64,000 nt of DNA from Amycolatopsis marina (GTDB lineage: Bacteria; Actinomycetota; Actinomycetes; Mycobacteriales; Pseudonocardiaceae), in NCBI RefSeq assembly GCF_900111885.1, contig NZ_FOKG01000008.1, positions 124,001 through 188,000 of the forward strand, in the 5' to 3' direction. Below are positions 43,155 through 53,794 of this stretch, piece after piece. How positions within the stretch are numbered: position 1 is the stretch's first letter; every line of letters begins with the position of its first letter. Both the position numbers and the translations under genes were made by a program. The notes under the pieces were generated by a model that was not told where the DNA came from, made no database searches, and saw nothing but the letters and a program-made list of their open reading frames with translations.

Positions 43155-44108
43155 TCAGCGCAGTTCCGGCAGCACCTTCGTCGACCAGGCCTCGAAGAAC
43201 GCCTCCTGGTCGGGGCCGATCTGCTGGACGTAGACCTCGTCGAAGTCGGCGTCACCGAAGGCCTGTACCGCCTGGATGTGCTTGGCGGGATCCGGGCCGC
43301 ACGGCACGGCGCCCCGCACCATGTCCTCGGTGACCAGCGTGCTCGCCTGCTCGAAGTCACGTGGATTCGGCAACGCCTGCCCGAGCTGGCCCGGCAGTTG
43401 TTCGGTGGCCCAGAGCCGGTGCGCGGTCGCCACCCCCGCGTCCTCGCTGTCCGCCCAGCAGACCTTCATGCCGCCCTGGACGGGCTTGTCGTCGCCACCG
43501 TTGTCGCGGAACGCGTGCACGAGGCTGTGATCAGGCAGCACGGTGCAGAAGCCGTCACCCGTCCGGCCCGCGCGCCTGGCGGCCTGGGGGCCGAACCCCG
43601 AGACATAGATCGGCACCGGTTGCTCCGGCAGGGTGTACAGCTGCGCCTGCTGCACGGTGTAGTGCTCGCCGTAGTGGCTCACCTGGCCACCGGCGTGCAG
43701 TCTGCGGATGATGTCGATGGCCTCGTCCAGCATGGTCCGCCGCACCGCGGGCGGTGGCCACGCGTCGCCGAGGATGTGCTCGTTGAGTGCCTCGCCGGTG
43801 CCGACGCCGAGCACGAACCGCCCATCGGTCTGCACCGCGGCCGTCGCGGCGGCCTGGGCGATGACGGCCGGATGGATACGGACGGTCGGGCAGGTCACCG
43901 CGGTGGTGATCGGCAACGAACAGGCCTGCGAGAGGGCGCCGATCACCGACCAGACGAACGGACTGTTGCCCTGTTCCGACGTCCACGGGTGGTAGTGGTC
44001 GGAGATCCAGAGCCGCTCGAACCCGGCCTCCTCGGCCATCTTCGCCTGCCGGACGAGTTCGTTCGGCCCGAACTCCTCGCAGGACAGGAAGTATCCGATG
44101 CTCACCAT
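43155..44108 (-). CDS. F420-dependent luciferase-like oxidoreductase (TIGR03557/G6PDH-like group)
   Basis: 317 residues; ATG six bases after TACGGC, no Shine-Dalgarno. LLM TIM barrel: IGYFLSCEEFGPNELVRQAKMAEEAGFERLWISDHYHPW, with the non-prolyl cis-peptide region near SVIGALSQACSLPITTAVTCPT, GRFVLGVGTGEALNEHILGD, and [20 protein letters not shown]. These features mark the F420-using group related to glucose-6-phosphate dehydrogenase (Fgd). The substrate may differ from glucose-6-phosphate. FbiC, encoded at 51-54 kb, makes the F420 precursor. In M. tuberculosis a similar gene (Rv0953c) lies next to sucD; here it is elsewhere. Confidence 0.9.
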   Translation of the reverse strand: MVSIGYFLSCEEFGPNELVRQAKMAEEAGFERLWISDHYHPWTSEQGNSPFVWSVIGALSQACSLPITTAVTCPTVRIHPAVIAQAAATAAVQTDGRFVLGVGTGEALNEHILGDAWPPPAVRRTMLDEAIDIIRRLHAGGQVSHYGEHYTVQQAQLYTLPEQPVPIYVSGFGPQAARRAGRTGDGFCTVLPDHSLVHAFRDNGGDDKPVQGGMKVCWADSEDAGVATAHRLWATEQLPGQLGQALPNPRDFEQASTLVTEDMVRGAVPCGPDPAKHIQAVQAFGDADFDEVYVQQIGPDQEAFFEAWSTKVLPELR

Positions 44109-44411
44109 GTTCGAGCCGTACCCGCGGTGGTCAGCGAGGAAACCATTCAGGCACGCAGCTCGCGGTGCCCAATTGGGCGTTCCGTTCCGCTCGCGGGCCT
44201 GGACAGCGGGTGCCCGAGGCGACGTAGATTGCAGTTGGGTGCGAACGGCCGATGTGGCGGCGTTACCGCTGGGTAACCCAGGTGCGGAACACGCGGGCGA
44301 CGTTTACCAGTACGCTTGTACCGCTTGCACAGTGTCGAACAGGCCGAACACGACGAACACGAACGTGCAGAACACGAGACGCGCAGATCCGCGGAAGGAG
44401 CACCGCTGCTC
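44109..44411. other. Divergent promoter region of the F420 oxidoreductase and icd
   Basis: Contains the interrupted palindrome GTTACC-GCTG-GGTAAC (44262-44277), a plausible dimer site about 140 bases before icd, and a stretch rich in repeated GAACA near 44338-44375. TACGGC at 44115-44120 (minus) is the leaderless -10 of the oxidoreductase. The icd leader appears long and carries AAGGAG. No ORF or RNA supported. Confidence 0.5.
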
Positions 44412-45635
44412 ATGGCCAAGATCAAGGTCGAGGGCACCGTCGTAGAGCTCGACGGTGATGAGATGACCCGCATTATCTGGCAGTTCATCAAGGACAAGCT
44501 GGTTCATCCGTACCTGGACATCAACCTCGAGTACTACGACCTGGGCATCGAGGAGCGGGACCGCACCGACGACCAGGTGACCGTCGACTCAGCCAACGCC
44601 ATCAAGAAGCACGGTGTCGGCGTGAAGTGCGCCACCATCACGCCGGACGAGGCGCGGGTCGAGGAGTTCGGCCTGAAGAAGATGTGGCTCTCGCCCAACG
44701 GCACCATCCGCAACATCCTCGGCGGGGTGATCTTCCGCGAGCCGATCGTCATCCAGAACATCCCCCGGTTGGTCCCCACCTGGACGAAGCCGATCATCAT
44801 CGGCCGTCACGCGCACGGCGACCAGTACAAGGCCACCAACTTCAAGGTTCCCGGCCCCGGCACGCTGACCATCAGCTACACACCCGACGACGGTTCCGAG
44901 CCGATGGAGTTCGAGGTCGCGAAGTTCCCCGAGGGCGGCGGCGTCGCGATGGGGATGTACAACTACCGCAAGTCCATCGAGGACTTCGCCCGCGCATCGC
45001 TGCAGTACGGGCTCGACCGGGAGTACCCGGTCTACATGTCGACCAAGAACACGATCCTCAAGGCCTACGACGGCATGTTCAAGGACGTGTTCGAGGAGAT
45101 CTACCAGGCCGAGTTCAAGGCCGACTTCGACGCGAAGGGCATCACCTACGAGCACCGCCTGATCGACGACATGGTCGCCGCGGCGATGAAGTGGGAGGGC
45201 GGCTACGTCTGGGCGTGCAAGAACTACGACGGTGACGTGCAGTCCGACACCGTCGCGCAGGGCTTCGGCTCGCTCGGCCTGATGACCTCGGTGCTGCGCA
45301 CGCCGGACGGCCGGACCGTCGAGGCCGAGGCCGCGCACGGCACGGTGACCCGCCACTACCGGCAGCACCAGCAGGGCAAGCCGACCTCGACCAACCCGAT
45401 CGCGTCCATCTTCGCCTGGACCCGTGGTCTGGAGCACCGTGGCAAGCTCGACGGCAACTCCGAGCTGATCGACTTCGCGCACAAGCTGGAGCAGGTCGTC
45501 GTCGAGACCGTCGAGAGCGGCAAGATGACGAAGGACCTGGCGCTGCTCATCAGCAAGGAGCACCCGTACCAGACCACCGAGGAGTTCCTCGCGACGCTGG
45601 ACGAGAACCTGGCCAAGAAGATCGCCCAGGGCTGA
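44412..45635 (+). CDS. icd: NADP-dependent isocitrate dehydrogenase (dimeric, eukaryote-like type)
   Basis: 407 residues. ATG ([23 protein letters not shown]) with AAGGAG 11 bases upstream; fits the family N-terminus exactly. Family landmarks: [13 protein letters not shown] (isocitrate loop), [48 protein letters not shown] (metal-binding aspartates), [11 protein letters not shown] and [11 protein letters not shown]. Oxidises isocitrate to 2-oxoglutarate, making NADPH. It belongs to the short dimeric class rather than the monomeric 80-kDa enzyme also found in actinobacteria. Followed by a strong hairpin. Confidence 0.97.
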   Translation: MAKIKVEGTVVELDGDEMTRIIWQFIKDKLVHPYLDINLEYYDLGIEERDRTDDQVTVDSANAIKKHGVGVKCATITPDEARVEEFGLKKMWLSPNGTIRNILGGVIFREPIVIQNIPRLVPTWTKPIIIGRHAHGDQYKATNFKVPGPGTLTISYTPDDGSEPMEFEVAKFPEGGGVAMGMYNYRKSIEDFARASLQYGLDREYPVYMSTKNTILKAYDGMFKDVFEEIYQAEFKADFDAKGITYEHRLIDDMVAAAMKWEGGYVWACKNYDGDVQSDTVAQGFGSLGLMTSVLRTPDGRTVEAEAAHGTVTRHYRQHQQGKPTSTNPIASIFAWTRGLEHRGKLDGNSELIDFAHKLEQVVVETVESGKMTKDLALLISKEHPYQTTEEFLATLDENLAKKIAQG

Positions 45636-45661
45636 CGCGACTCATCGGCCCGTTGCCGCCC

Positions 45662-45700
45662 GGGGCCACTCCCGCCGCTCTCACGCGGGGGAGTGGCCCC
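45662..45700. terminator. Terminator between icd and the convergent signalling operon
   Basis: GGGGCCACTCCC/GGGAGTGGCCCC, 12 bp perfect, loop of 15 bases, 11 bases before the receiver-protein stop. Confidence 0.85.
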
Positions 45701-45711
45701 GGCGGTGTTGC

Positions 45712-46095
45712 TCAGGACGGTGCGGCGAGCCGGCGCACGGTGGACACGATGTGCGTGTTCGGCACACCCTTCACCAGATAGGCGTCAACGCCCGTCAGCG
45801 CCATCGCCTCCTGGGACGCGGTGTCCGAGTACGCGGACAGCGCGACGAGCCGGACGGCAGGGACACGCCTGCGGATCTCCCGTGCCGCGGCCACGCCACC
45901 TCCACCCGCCATGCGCAGGTCGAGCACGGCGACATCGGGCTCGCGCTGCTCGACCAGCGCGATCGCCTCGGCGGTGTCACCGGCCGCGGCCACCACCTCG
46001 AGGTCGGGTTCGGCGTTGAGCACGGCCCGCAGGGCGTCCCGGATCAACGCGTCGTCGTCGGCGATAACCACACGGACCTGGCGCGGGGCGTTCAC
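45712..46095 (-). CDS. Single-domain response regulator (receiver only)
   Basis: 127 residues; GTG in a GTGA overlap with the histidine kinase stop. Entire protein is a receiver domain: DD pair (VVIADDDALI), phosphoacceptor Asp in VAVLDLRMAG, Ser in LVALSAYS, Lys in YLVKG. No HTH or enzymatic output; it ends just after the last helix. It must act by protein contact, as a phosphate sink, or through the anti-sigma-like ATPase of the same operon (inference). Last gene of the operon, followed by a terminator. Confidence 0.88.
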   Translation of the reverse strand: MNAPRQVRVVIADDDALIRDALRAVLNAEPDLEVVAAAGDTAEAIALVEQREPDVAVLDLRMAGGGGVAAAREIRRRVPAVRLVALSAYSDTASQEAMALTGVDAYLVKGVPNTHIVSTVRRLAAPS

Positions 46096-47198
46096 AACGT
46101 GCCGATCAGCCGGGCGGCGTCGTCGTTGGTGGGAACCCAGAAATCGACGCTCAAGCCCGCTCCCGGCTCGCTCGTCACCTTCCACCACCCGCCCGCCGCC
46201 TCGGCACGCTCGTGCATGTCCATGAATCCGAAGTGGTCGGTGGCGGTGTGCCGCACCGCGGGCAGGTCCGCTCCCACACCGTCGTCGCGGACGGTGACGT
46301 GCACGCCGTAGCCCAGTGACCGCAACAACACCTCGACGTTCTTGGCGTTGGCGTGCTTCTGGACGTTGGCAAGGGCCTCCTGAATGATGCGGAAGATCGT
46401 CACCGAGACCTCCTGCTCCGGCTCCTCGGACAGCTCCACGGCGAGGCGGAACTCGAATCCACCCTGGGCGCTCACCTGTCGCAGGTAGGAGCCGATGGCA
46501 TCGGCCAGCCCTTCGTCGTCCAGCTCGGGTGGGCGCAGCCGGAACACCAGGTTGCGCAACCGCGTGATACTCGAGTCGACGGACCTGAGCAGCATGTCCA
46601 CCTCCTGCCGCTGAACGTCGTCCACCCTGGAGGCGAGCAACTGCAGCCGCATCGAGGCCGCCACCATCGCCTGGATCGAGTCGTCGTGCACGTCCCAGGC
46701 GATCCTGCGACGCTCCATCTCCTGCGCCTTCACCAGATGCGCGAACAACCGCCGCCGGTTGTGCAGCGCCTGTTCCGCGCGCACCCGCTCCGTCATGTCC
46801 CTGGTCGCCTTGCCGAAGCCCTGGAGCGTGCCGGACTCGTCGAAGACGGCGGTGATCACGACGTTCGCCCAGAACCGGCTGCCGTCCTTGCGCAGTCGCC
46901 ACCCTTCGTCCTCGAAGCGCCCCTCGACCGCGGCTACGGCCAGTTCTCGCCCTGGTTTGTCCGACACGATGTCCTCGATCGGATAGAAGGTGGAGAAGTG
47001 CCGGCCGATGATCTCGTTCGCCCGGTAGCCCTTGATGCGCTCGGCGCCCGTGTTCCAGGTCGCCACGTGCCCCTGCGCGTCCAACATGAAAATCGCGTAG
47101 TCCCGGACGTTGTGGATGAACAGCCGGAACGACTCGTCGGACGGTTCGTCGCGGTGCCGCCACTGTTCACGGCGCGGCGGCTCGCTGCTGCTGGTCAT
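46092..47198 (-). CDS. PAS-domain histidine kinase, cytoplasmic
   Basis: 368 residues from ATG (MTSSSEPPRREQW) with CAGGGG upstream; longer frame is non-coding. One PAS/PAC module at about 22-140 (FRLFIHNVRDYAIFMLDAQGHVATWNTGAERIKGY ... FGKATRDMTERV), HisKA_3 with His171 in AWDVHDDSIQAM, HATPase_c at about 265-360 (EALANVQKHANAKN, DDGVGADLP, FGFMDMHERAEAAGG). No membrane helix, so it senses a cytoplasmic cue, perhaps through a PAS ligand. Pairs by overlap with the receiver-only protein; a LuxR regulator at the head of the operon is the other candidate partner. Confidence 0.92.
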   Translation of the reverse strand: MTSSSEPPRREQWRHRDEPSDESFRLFIHNVRDYAIFMLDAQGHVATWNTGAERIKGYRANEIIGRHFSTFYPIEDIVSDKPGRELAVAAVEGRFEDEGWRLRKDGSRFWANVVITAVFDESGTLQGFGKATRDMTERVRAEQALHNRRRLFAHLVKAQEMERRRIAWDVHDDSIQAMVAASMRLQLLASRVDDVQRQEVDMLLRSVDSSITRLRNLVFRLRPPELDDEGLADAIGSYLRQVSAQGGFEFRLAVELSEEPEQEVSVTIFRIIQEALANVQKHANAKNVEVLLRSLGYGVHVTVRDDGVGADLPAVRHTATDHFGFMDMHERAEAAGGWWKVTSEPGAGLSVDFWVPTNDDAARLIGTL

Positions 47199-47236
47199 AC
47201 CCCTGAGACTGGCATGCGCGAACTCGTCCTGCGTGC

Positions 47237-47656
47237 TCAGTAGGCCCCTACTGGCGCCCTTTCGCTGTCGATTTCGCACCAGACCACCTTGCCTGCCGGG
47301 TGGGTTCGCACGCCCCACGAGTCCGAAAGCTGGTCCACCAGGGTCAGGCCCCAGCCACCCGAAGGACCACCTTCCTTCCGGACGGGCAGGAGGCTGCTCG
47401 AGTCCTCGACCTCGAGACGAAGCCGTGGCCCCGTCCGTCGCAGCCGCAGAATCGGCTTGTACACGGTGTGCCGCAGGACGTTGGCCACCAGTTCGGACGC
47501 GATCTGCACCGCATCCTCGGCCACGCTGCCGAGCCCCCACGCGCGCAACGTGTCACCGACGAAGCGCCGGGCGGTGGACTGGCTGCTCAGCACAGCGGGC
47601 AGGGACGTACTCACCTCCGCCACAGGGTGGCTTCGCTGCTCCATGTCCAACATCAT
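47237..47656 (-). CDS. Anti-sigma-factor-type ATP-binding protein (HATPase_c_2, RsbW-like)
   Basis: 139 residues (an ATG four codons later is possible). GHKL fold: SELVANVLRHTVYKPILRL (N-box), LEVEDSSSLLPV and GGWGLTLVDQLSDSWGV (G-boxes). Such stand-alone ATPases act as anti-sigma factors or serine kinases of anti-anti-sigma partners. The glycine-rich lid is short, as in many Streptomyces paralogues. Located between a LuxR regulator and a PAS kinase, 59 and 38 bases away, on the same strand. Confidence 0.88.
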   Translation of the reverse strand: MMLDMEQRSHPVAEVSTSLPAVLSSQSTARRFVGDTLRAWGLGSVAEDAVQIASELVANVLRHTVYKPILRLRRTGPRLRLEVEDSSSLLPVRKEGGPSGGWGLTLVDQLSDSWGVRTHPAGKVVWCEIDSERAPVGAY

Positions 47657-47715
47657 CGGCGGGGGACCGGATCACGACAAGACGCAGGAAAACACAACGA
47701 ACTGGTGCATCTGCA

Positions 47716-48372
47716 TCAGTCGATGAGTCCTTCCCGTCTGGCGACGGCCACCGCTTCCAGTTTGGAGTGTGCGCCGAGCTTGACCAGGACCCGCTGAATG
47801 TGGTTCCGGACGGTGTTCTTGGCGAGTCGCAGTTTCTCGGCGATCTGCTCCGTGGTGGCGCCGCTGGCGAGCAGGACGAGGGCCTCGTGTTCCCGGGGCG
47901 TCAGCGGCGTCGTGGCGGAACGGCCGGTCAGCCGGTCGAAGACCTCGCCGAGCAACTGGGTGCCGAACACGGCCTCGCCCGTGGCCACTCTGCGGACGGC
48001 GGTGACGAGGTCGTCCAGGCCCGCGGACTTCACCACCAGCCCGCCACCGCCTGCCGCCACGGCGCGTGCTGCGACCGACGGACTCGCTTCGCCGGTGAGG
48101 ACGAGCACCGCGGAGTGCGGCGAGGATTCACGGATGGCGCCGATGCGCTCGATCCCGTCCCCGTCCGGCAGCCTGCGGTCCAGCACGACCACGCGTGGTT
48201 GATGCGCGCGGACCTGGGTGAGCGCTTCCGCTCCCGTGCGCGCACGGGCCACGATCCGGATGTCCGGGATCGGTTCGAAGGCCAACTGGATGGCCTCGGC
48301 CACCATGTCGTGGTCCTCCACGAGCACGACATCGATCGGTGCGGCAGGCGGGTCCGATGGTGCGTGGGACAC
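47716..48372 (-). CDS. LuxR/NarL-family response regulator
   Basis: 218 residues; GTG start with AGGAGG upstream. Receiver at about 13-130 (VVLVEDHDMVAEA, phosphoacceptor Asp in VVVLDRRLPDGDG, Lys in LVVKSAG) and LuxR HTH at about 150-212 (LTPREHEALVLLASGATTEQIAEKLRLAKNTVRNHIQRVLVKLGAHSK, shown here across the helix pair). The HTH has Lys-Asn-Thr-Val-Arg-Asn in the recognition helix. First gene of the four-gene operon; likely the DNA-binding output of the PAS kinase. Confidence 0.92.
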   Translation of the reverse strand: MSHAPSDPPAAPIDVVLVEDHDMVAEAIQLAFEPIPDIRIVARARTGAEALTQVRAHQPRVVVLDRRLPDGDGIERIGAIRESSPHSAVLVLTGEASPSVAARAVAAGGGGLVVKSAGLDDLVTAVRRVATGEAVFGTQLLGEVFDRLTGRSATTPLTPREHEALVLLASGATTEQIAEKLRLAKNTVRNHIQRVLVKLGAHSKLEAVAVARREGLID

Positions 48373-48485
48373 CCGGCCTCCTCACCTCTCCGGCTGGACA
48401 CTGATTCTCCGCGAGACTTCCCCACGATTTTAGGTTGTCCTCACCTCAACTGCCGGGTGACCGGCCAAACGGTAACCTTGAGTTA

Positions 48486-48507
48486 GGCCAGTGCTACCGC
48501 ACTGGCC
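48486..48507. promoter_or_regulatory. Perfect hairpin/inverted repeat between divergent genes
   Basis: GGCCAGTGC-TACC-GCACTGGCC, nine base pairs, midway between the LuxR regulator and the SH3-domain gene. No T-run on either side, so an operator is more likely than a terminator. Confidence 0.4.
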
Positions 48508-48597
48508 CTGGCGAGTGGTTCCACTCCTCAGCCCTGTCCTCTTTGTGAGCCTGCCCTTACCCTGACCGGAGACCTGTCCGCGGCCGGAGGAGCAGGC

Positions 48598-48927
48598 GTG
48601 GTTCTCGGCATACCGAAGCGAATGCTGATCATCATCGCGGTGGTGGCCGGCGTTGTCCTCATCTATCTGACCAGCGCGACCGAACGCACTTCCGAAGGCG
48701 CAGAGGGCGGCGGTGCGGGTCCGACGGGCTGCCGGATGGTGGTCACCGCCGATGTGCTCAACGTGCGGGCCGGTCCTGGCACGAACACCCAGATCGTGGG
48801 CAAGTTCAAGGAGAACGCCGAGACCGACGCGGAACTCGTTGTGCGGGACGGCTTCCGCAAACTCGGCGAGAACAGGTGGGCGTCGGTTGAATTCCTCAAG
48901 CCCGTCGGCGGGGCCGACTGCGGCTGA
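48598..48927 (+). CDS. Membrane-anchored bacterial SH3-domain protein
   Basis: 109 residues; GTG with GGAGGAG eight bases before it. One N-terminal helix (MLIIIAVVAGVVLIYLTSA), a Gly/Glu linker, then an SH3b domain (VVTADVLNVRAGPGTNTQIVGKF ... RWASVEFLKPV) with two cysteines at its ends likely bridged outside the cell. SH3b modules bind cell-wall peptides. Function unknown. Confidence 0.85.
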   Translation: MVLGIPKRMLIIIAVVAGVVLIYLTSATERTSEGAEGGGAGPTGCRMVVTADVLNVRAGPGTNTQIVGKFKENAETDAELVVRDGFRKLGENRWASVEFLKPVGGADCG

Positions 48928-48936
48928 AGCGGTGGT

Positions 48937-49671
48937 TCACAGGCCGATCTCGAGTCCGTCCTCCGCGGCGATGATCCGCCCTTCGAACACGGCAGCTGCC
49001 TCGGTGACCGATCTGATCCGGTCGCTGCCTGGCCAGAAATGCGTCAGCAGCAGTGTTCTCGCTCGGGCGCGTGCCGCCCAGGTACCGGCTTCGGTAGCCG
49101 TCATCACGTAGCGGGGGGTGGTGTCCGGCGCGGGTCCCTGCAGGGTCGCGTCGGCGATGAACAGGTCGGCGTTCTCGGCCAGCCGGGCGAGCTCGGGGCT
49201 GGGACCGCTGTCACCGGTGTACGCCACGACGAGACCCGGTGCGCTGAGCCGCACGCCGATGTCGGGCACGTGGTGCGGCAGCGGGAACCCGGTGAGGCGG
49301 AACGGCCCCAACTCCTGGGTGCCTTCGATGTCGTGCACCTCGAACACCGCGTGCGGGTCGGGCCGGGGCTCGGTGCTTTCCAGTACGCGCAGAACTCCTG
49401 GTGGGCAGTACAGCGGCAGTTGCCGCCGGCGTTCGGCGAAATAGTGCGCCCTGCCGACGGCGGTCAGGTCCGCGCAGTGGTCCGGATGTTCGTGCGTGAT
49501 CACCACCGCGTCCACCGCGCGGTCCTGACAGTGTTCGAACAGCCGCGATGCCGTGCCATAGCCCAGGTCGAGTACCACCCGAAACCCGTCGTACTCGAGC
49601 AGGTACCCACTGCACGCACCGCCGGGCTCCGGCCACGCCCCACTGCTGCCGAGCACCCGTAGTCGTCGCAT
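48937..49671 (-). CDS. Metallo-beta-lactamase-fold hydrolase
   Basis: 244 residues from ATG (MRRLRVLGSSGAWPEPGGACSG). Motif THEHPDHCADL gives the HxHxDH metal site; further ligands in LPHHVPDIG, AYTGDSGPS and LLLTHFWPGSD. The start and the GDSGPS and THFWPG segments resemble RNase Z/arylsulfatase-like members found in actinobacteria rather than lactamases. Substrate unknown; cyclic nucleotide or phosphodiester hydrolysis is possible. Its start is 50 bases from the divergent xthA. Confidence 0.88.
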   Translation of the reverse strand: MRRLRVLGSSGAWPEPGGACSGYLLEYDGFRVVLDLGYGTASRLFEHCQDRAVDAVVITHEHPDHCADLTAVGRAHYFAERRRQLPLYCPPGVLRVLESTEPRPDPHAVFEVHDIEGTQELGPFRLTGFPLPHHVPDIGVRLSAPGLVVAYTGDSGPSPELARLAENADLFIADATLQGPAPDTTPRYVMTATEAGTWAARARARTLLLTHFWPGSDRIRSVTEAAAVFEGRIIAAEDGLEIGL

Positions 49672-49709
49672 CCGGCCAGTCTGCCAACGAGTCTGTCGGT
49701 CCGCGCCGG

Positions 49710-49715
49710 TAGCCT
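49710..49715 (+). promoter_or_regulatory. -10 box TAGCCT of xthA, leaderless pattern
   Basis: Ends seven bases before the GTG start; no Shine-Dalgarno. Confidence 0.55.
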
Positions 49716-49722
49716 CCCGGGC

Positions 49723-50520
49723 GTGCTCACCGTCTCCACCGTGAATGTCAATGGTCTTCGTGCTGCCGCCAAGAAGGGGTTCGTCGAGTGGCTCGCGGCC
49801 ACCGACGCCGATGTCGTCGCCTGCCAGGAGGTACGCGCCGAACCGGAGCAACTTTCGGACGGTGTCCGGGAGCCGGAAGGCTGGCACGCCGTGCACGCGC
49901 CCTGCGCGGTCAAGGGCCGCAACGGCGTCTCGCTGTACAGCAGGCAGGAGCCGGAGGCCGTGCGGATCGGCTTCGGGGAGGCCGAGTTCGACCACAGCGG
50001 GCGCTATCTGGAGGTGCAGCTGCCCGACCTGGTGGTGGCGAGTCTCTACCTGCCCAGCGGTGACGTGGGCACGCCACGTCAGGAGGAGAAGGAGCGCTTC
50101 ATGGCGGCGTTCCTGCCCTATCTCGCGGAGCTGCGCGGGAAGGCCGCCGCAGCGGATCGCGAGGTGCTCGTGGTGGGCGACTGGAACATCGCGCACGCCG
50201 AGGTCGACCTGAAGAACTGGCGGACGAACCGGAAGAACTCCGGCTTCCTGCCCGAGGAACGGGCGTGGCTGGGCCGGGTGTTCGACGAGGTGGGCTATGT
50301 CGACGTGCAGCGCAGGCTAGACCCCGAAGGCCCTGGTCCGTACACCTGGTGGTCCTACCGCGGCAAGGCGTTCGACAACGACTCGGGATGGCGCATCGAC
50401 CTCCAGGTCGCGACCCCCGGGCTGGCCGGACGCGCAGTCAAGGCCACCGTGGAGCGCGCCGAGACCTATGACGCCCGCTGGTCCGACCACGCGCCCCTGA
50501 CGGTGTCGTACGGGTCGTGA
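49723..50520 (+). CDS. xthA: Exodeoxyribonuclease III (AP endonuclease)
   Basis: 265 residues, family length. Catalytic set: Asn in STVNVNGLRAA, Glu in CQEVRA, Tyr/Asp region SLYLPSGDVG, Asp-Asn pair in VGDWNIAH, and final Asp-His in RWSDHAPLTV, WRIDLQVATP. Repairs abasic sites and 3' blocked ends in base excision repair. Leaderless GTG start. Confidence 0.95.
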   Translation: MLTVSTVNVNGLRAAAKKGFVEWLAATDADVVACQEVRAEPEQLSDGVREPEGWHAVHAPCAVKGRNGVSLYSRQEPEAVRIGFGEAEFDHSGRYLEVQLPDLVVASLYLPSGDVGTPRQEEKERFMAAFLPYLAELRGKAAAADREVLVVGDWNIAHAEVDLKNWRTNRKNSGFLPEERAWLGRVFDEVGYVDVQRRLDPEGPGPYTWWSYRGKAFDNDSGWRIDLQVATPGLAGRAVKATVERAETYDARWSDHAPLTVSYGS

Positions 50521-50674
50521 GCACCCCGCCGCCAGGTCCACTCGGTGAGTCGCTAGTCTCGGCCCCCGAGTTGCTGCTTCCACACCGGGCTTGACACGCT
50601 CGGTAGCTTTCAACTCGAGCAAGCCCCCCTTTTGGGGGAAGCATGATTGCGTTCTCGTAACGGGAGGCACTTCG

Positions 50675-51049
50675 GTGCGCAGTGCTCTGGCAGAGCTGAT
50701 GCGGTCGTCGGCGGCCAAGGTCCGGACCGTGGCGGTGCTGACCCTGGGTGCGCTGGCGTCGCTCGTGGCGACGGCCGGCACCGCGACAGCCGAGCAGGCG
50801 GCACGGGTGGAGCCGAACACGGTCACCTTCGGCCTGCTGGGGCCGGTCGGCCTGGTCGCGGTCGTGCTCGGCATCGTCGGAATGGCAGCGGGTGTCGTGC
50901 GGCAGCGCAGGCGTGTACGCGCCACCGCGGCGGCTGGTTCCGGGGACACCATGAGCGGTCAGGTCTCCGCGATGGCCGGGGCGATGCTCGCCGAGGGCGC
51001 CACCCGCACGGACTTGACCACGACCTCCCCCCGGACCCCGGCGGTCTGA
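50675..51049 (+). CDS. Small secreted or membrane protein, unknown
   Basis: 124 residues; GTG with GGGAGG seven bases upstream. Hydrophobic segment with signal-like end (LTLGALASLVATAGTATAEQ), then a second helix (FGLLGPVGLVAVVLGIVGMAAGVV), a basic patch (RQRRRVRATAA) and a Thr/Ala tail. Perhaps a cleaved precursor leaving a one-helix protein. The leader has a CCCCC-CTTTT-GGGGG hairpin about 40 bases before the start. No family recognised. Confidence 0.7.
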   Translation: MRSALAELMRSSAAKVRTVAVLTLGALASLVATAGTATAEQAARVEPNTVTFGLLGPVGLVAVVLGIVGMAAGVVRQRRRVRATAAAGSGDTMSGQVSAMAGAMLAEGATRTDLTTTSPRTPAV

Positions 51050-51165
51050 CCCACTCCGCGCGTTGGCGGGAAAGCGCCAGCCGGTGGCCCCGGAGCGCAA
51101 ATATTCCTGCGCGTGGGGACAAATGCCTCACATCAAAACGCCTTACCGCCGGCACTGCTCGTCCG

Positions 51166-51171
51166 TAGTCT
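51166..51171 (+). promoter_or_regulatory. -10 box TAGTCT of fbiC, leaderless pattern
   Basis: Six bases before the fbiC ATG, which lacks a Shine-Dalgarno. Confidence 0.6.
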
Positions 51172-51177
51172 CGGATC

Positions 51178-53733
<2,556 letters not shown>

Positions 53734-53748
53734 CACGCTTTGAAAACA

Positions 53749-53782
53749 CGGCTGGGAGCGGGTGCCTGCCCGCTCCCAGCCG
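53749..53782. terminator. Bidirectional terminator between fbiC and the S1 protease
   Basis: CGGCTGGGAGCGGG/CCCGCTCCCAGCCG, 14 bp perfect, loop TGCCTG, preceded by GAAAACA so that the protease transcript from the other side ends in a T-rich run. Confidence 0.88.
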
Positions 53783-53794
53783 TTGTCGTCGGAA

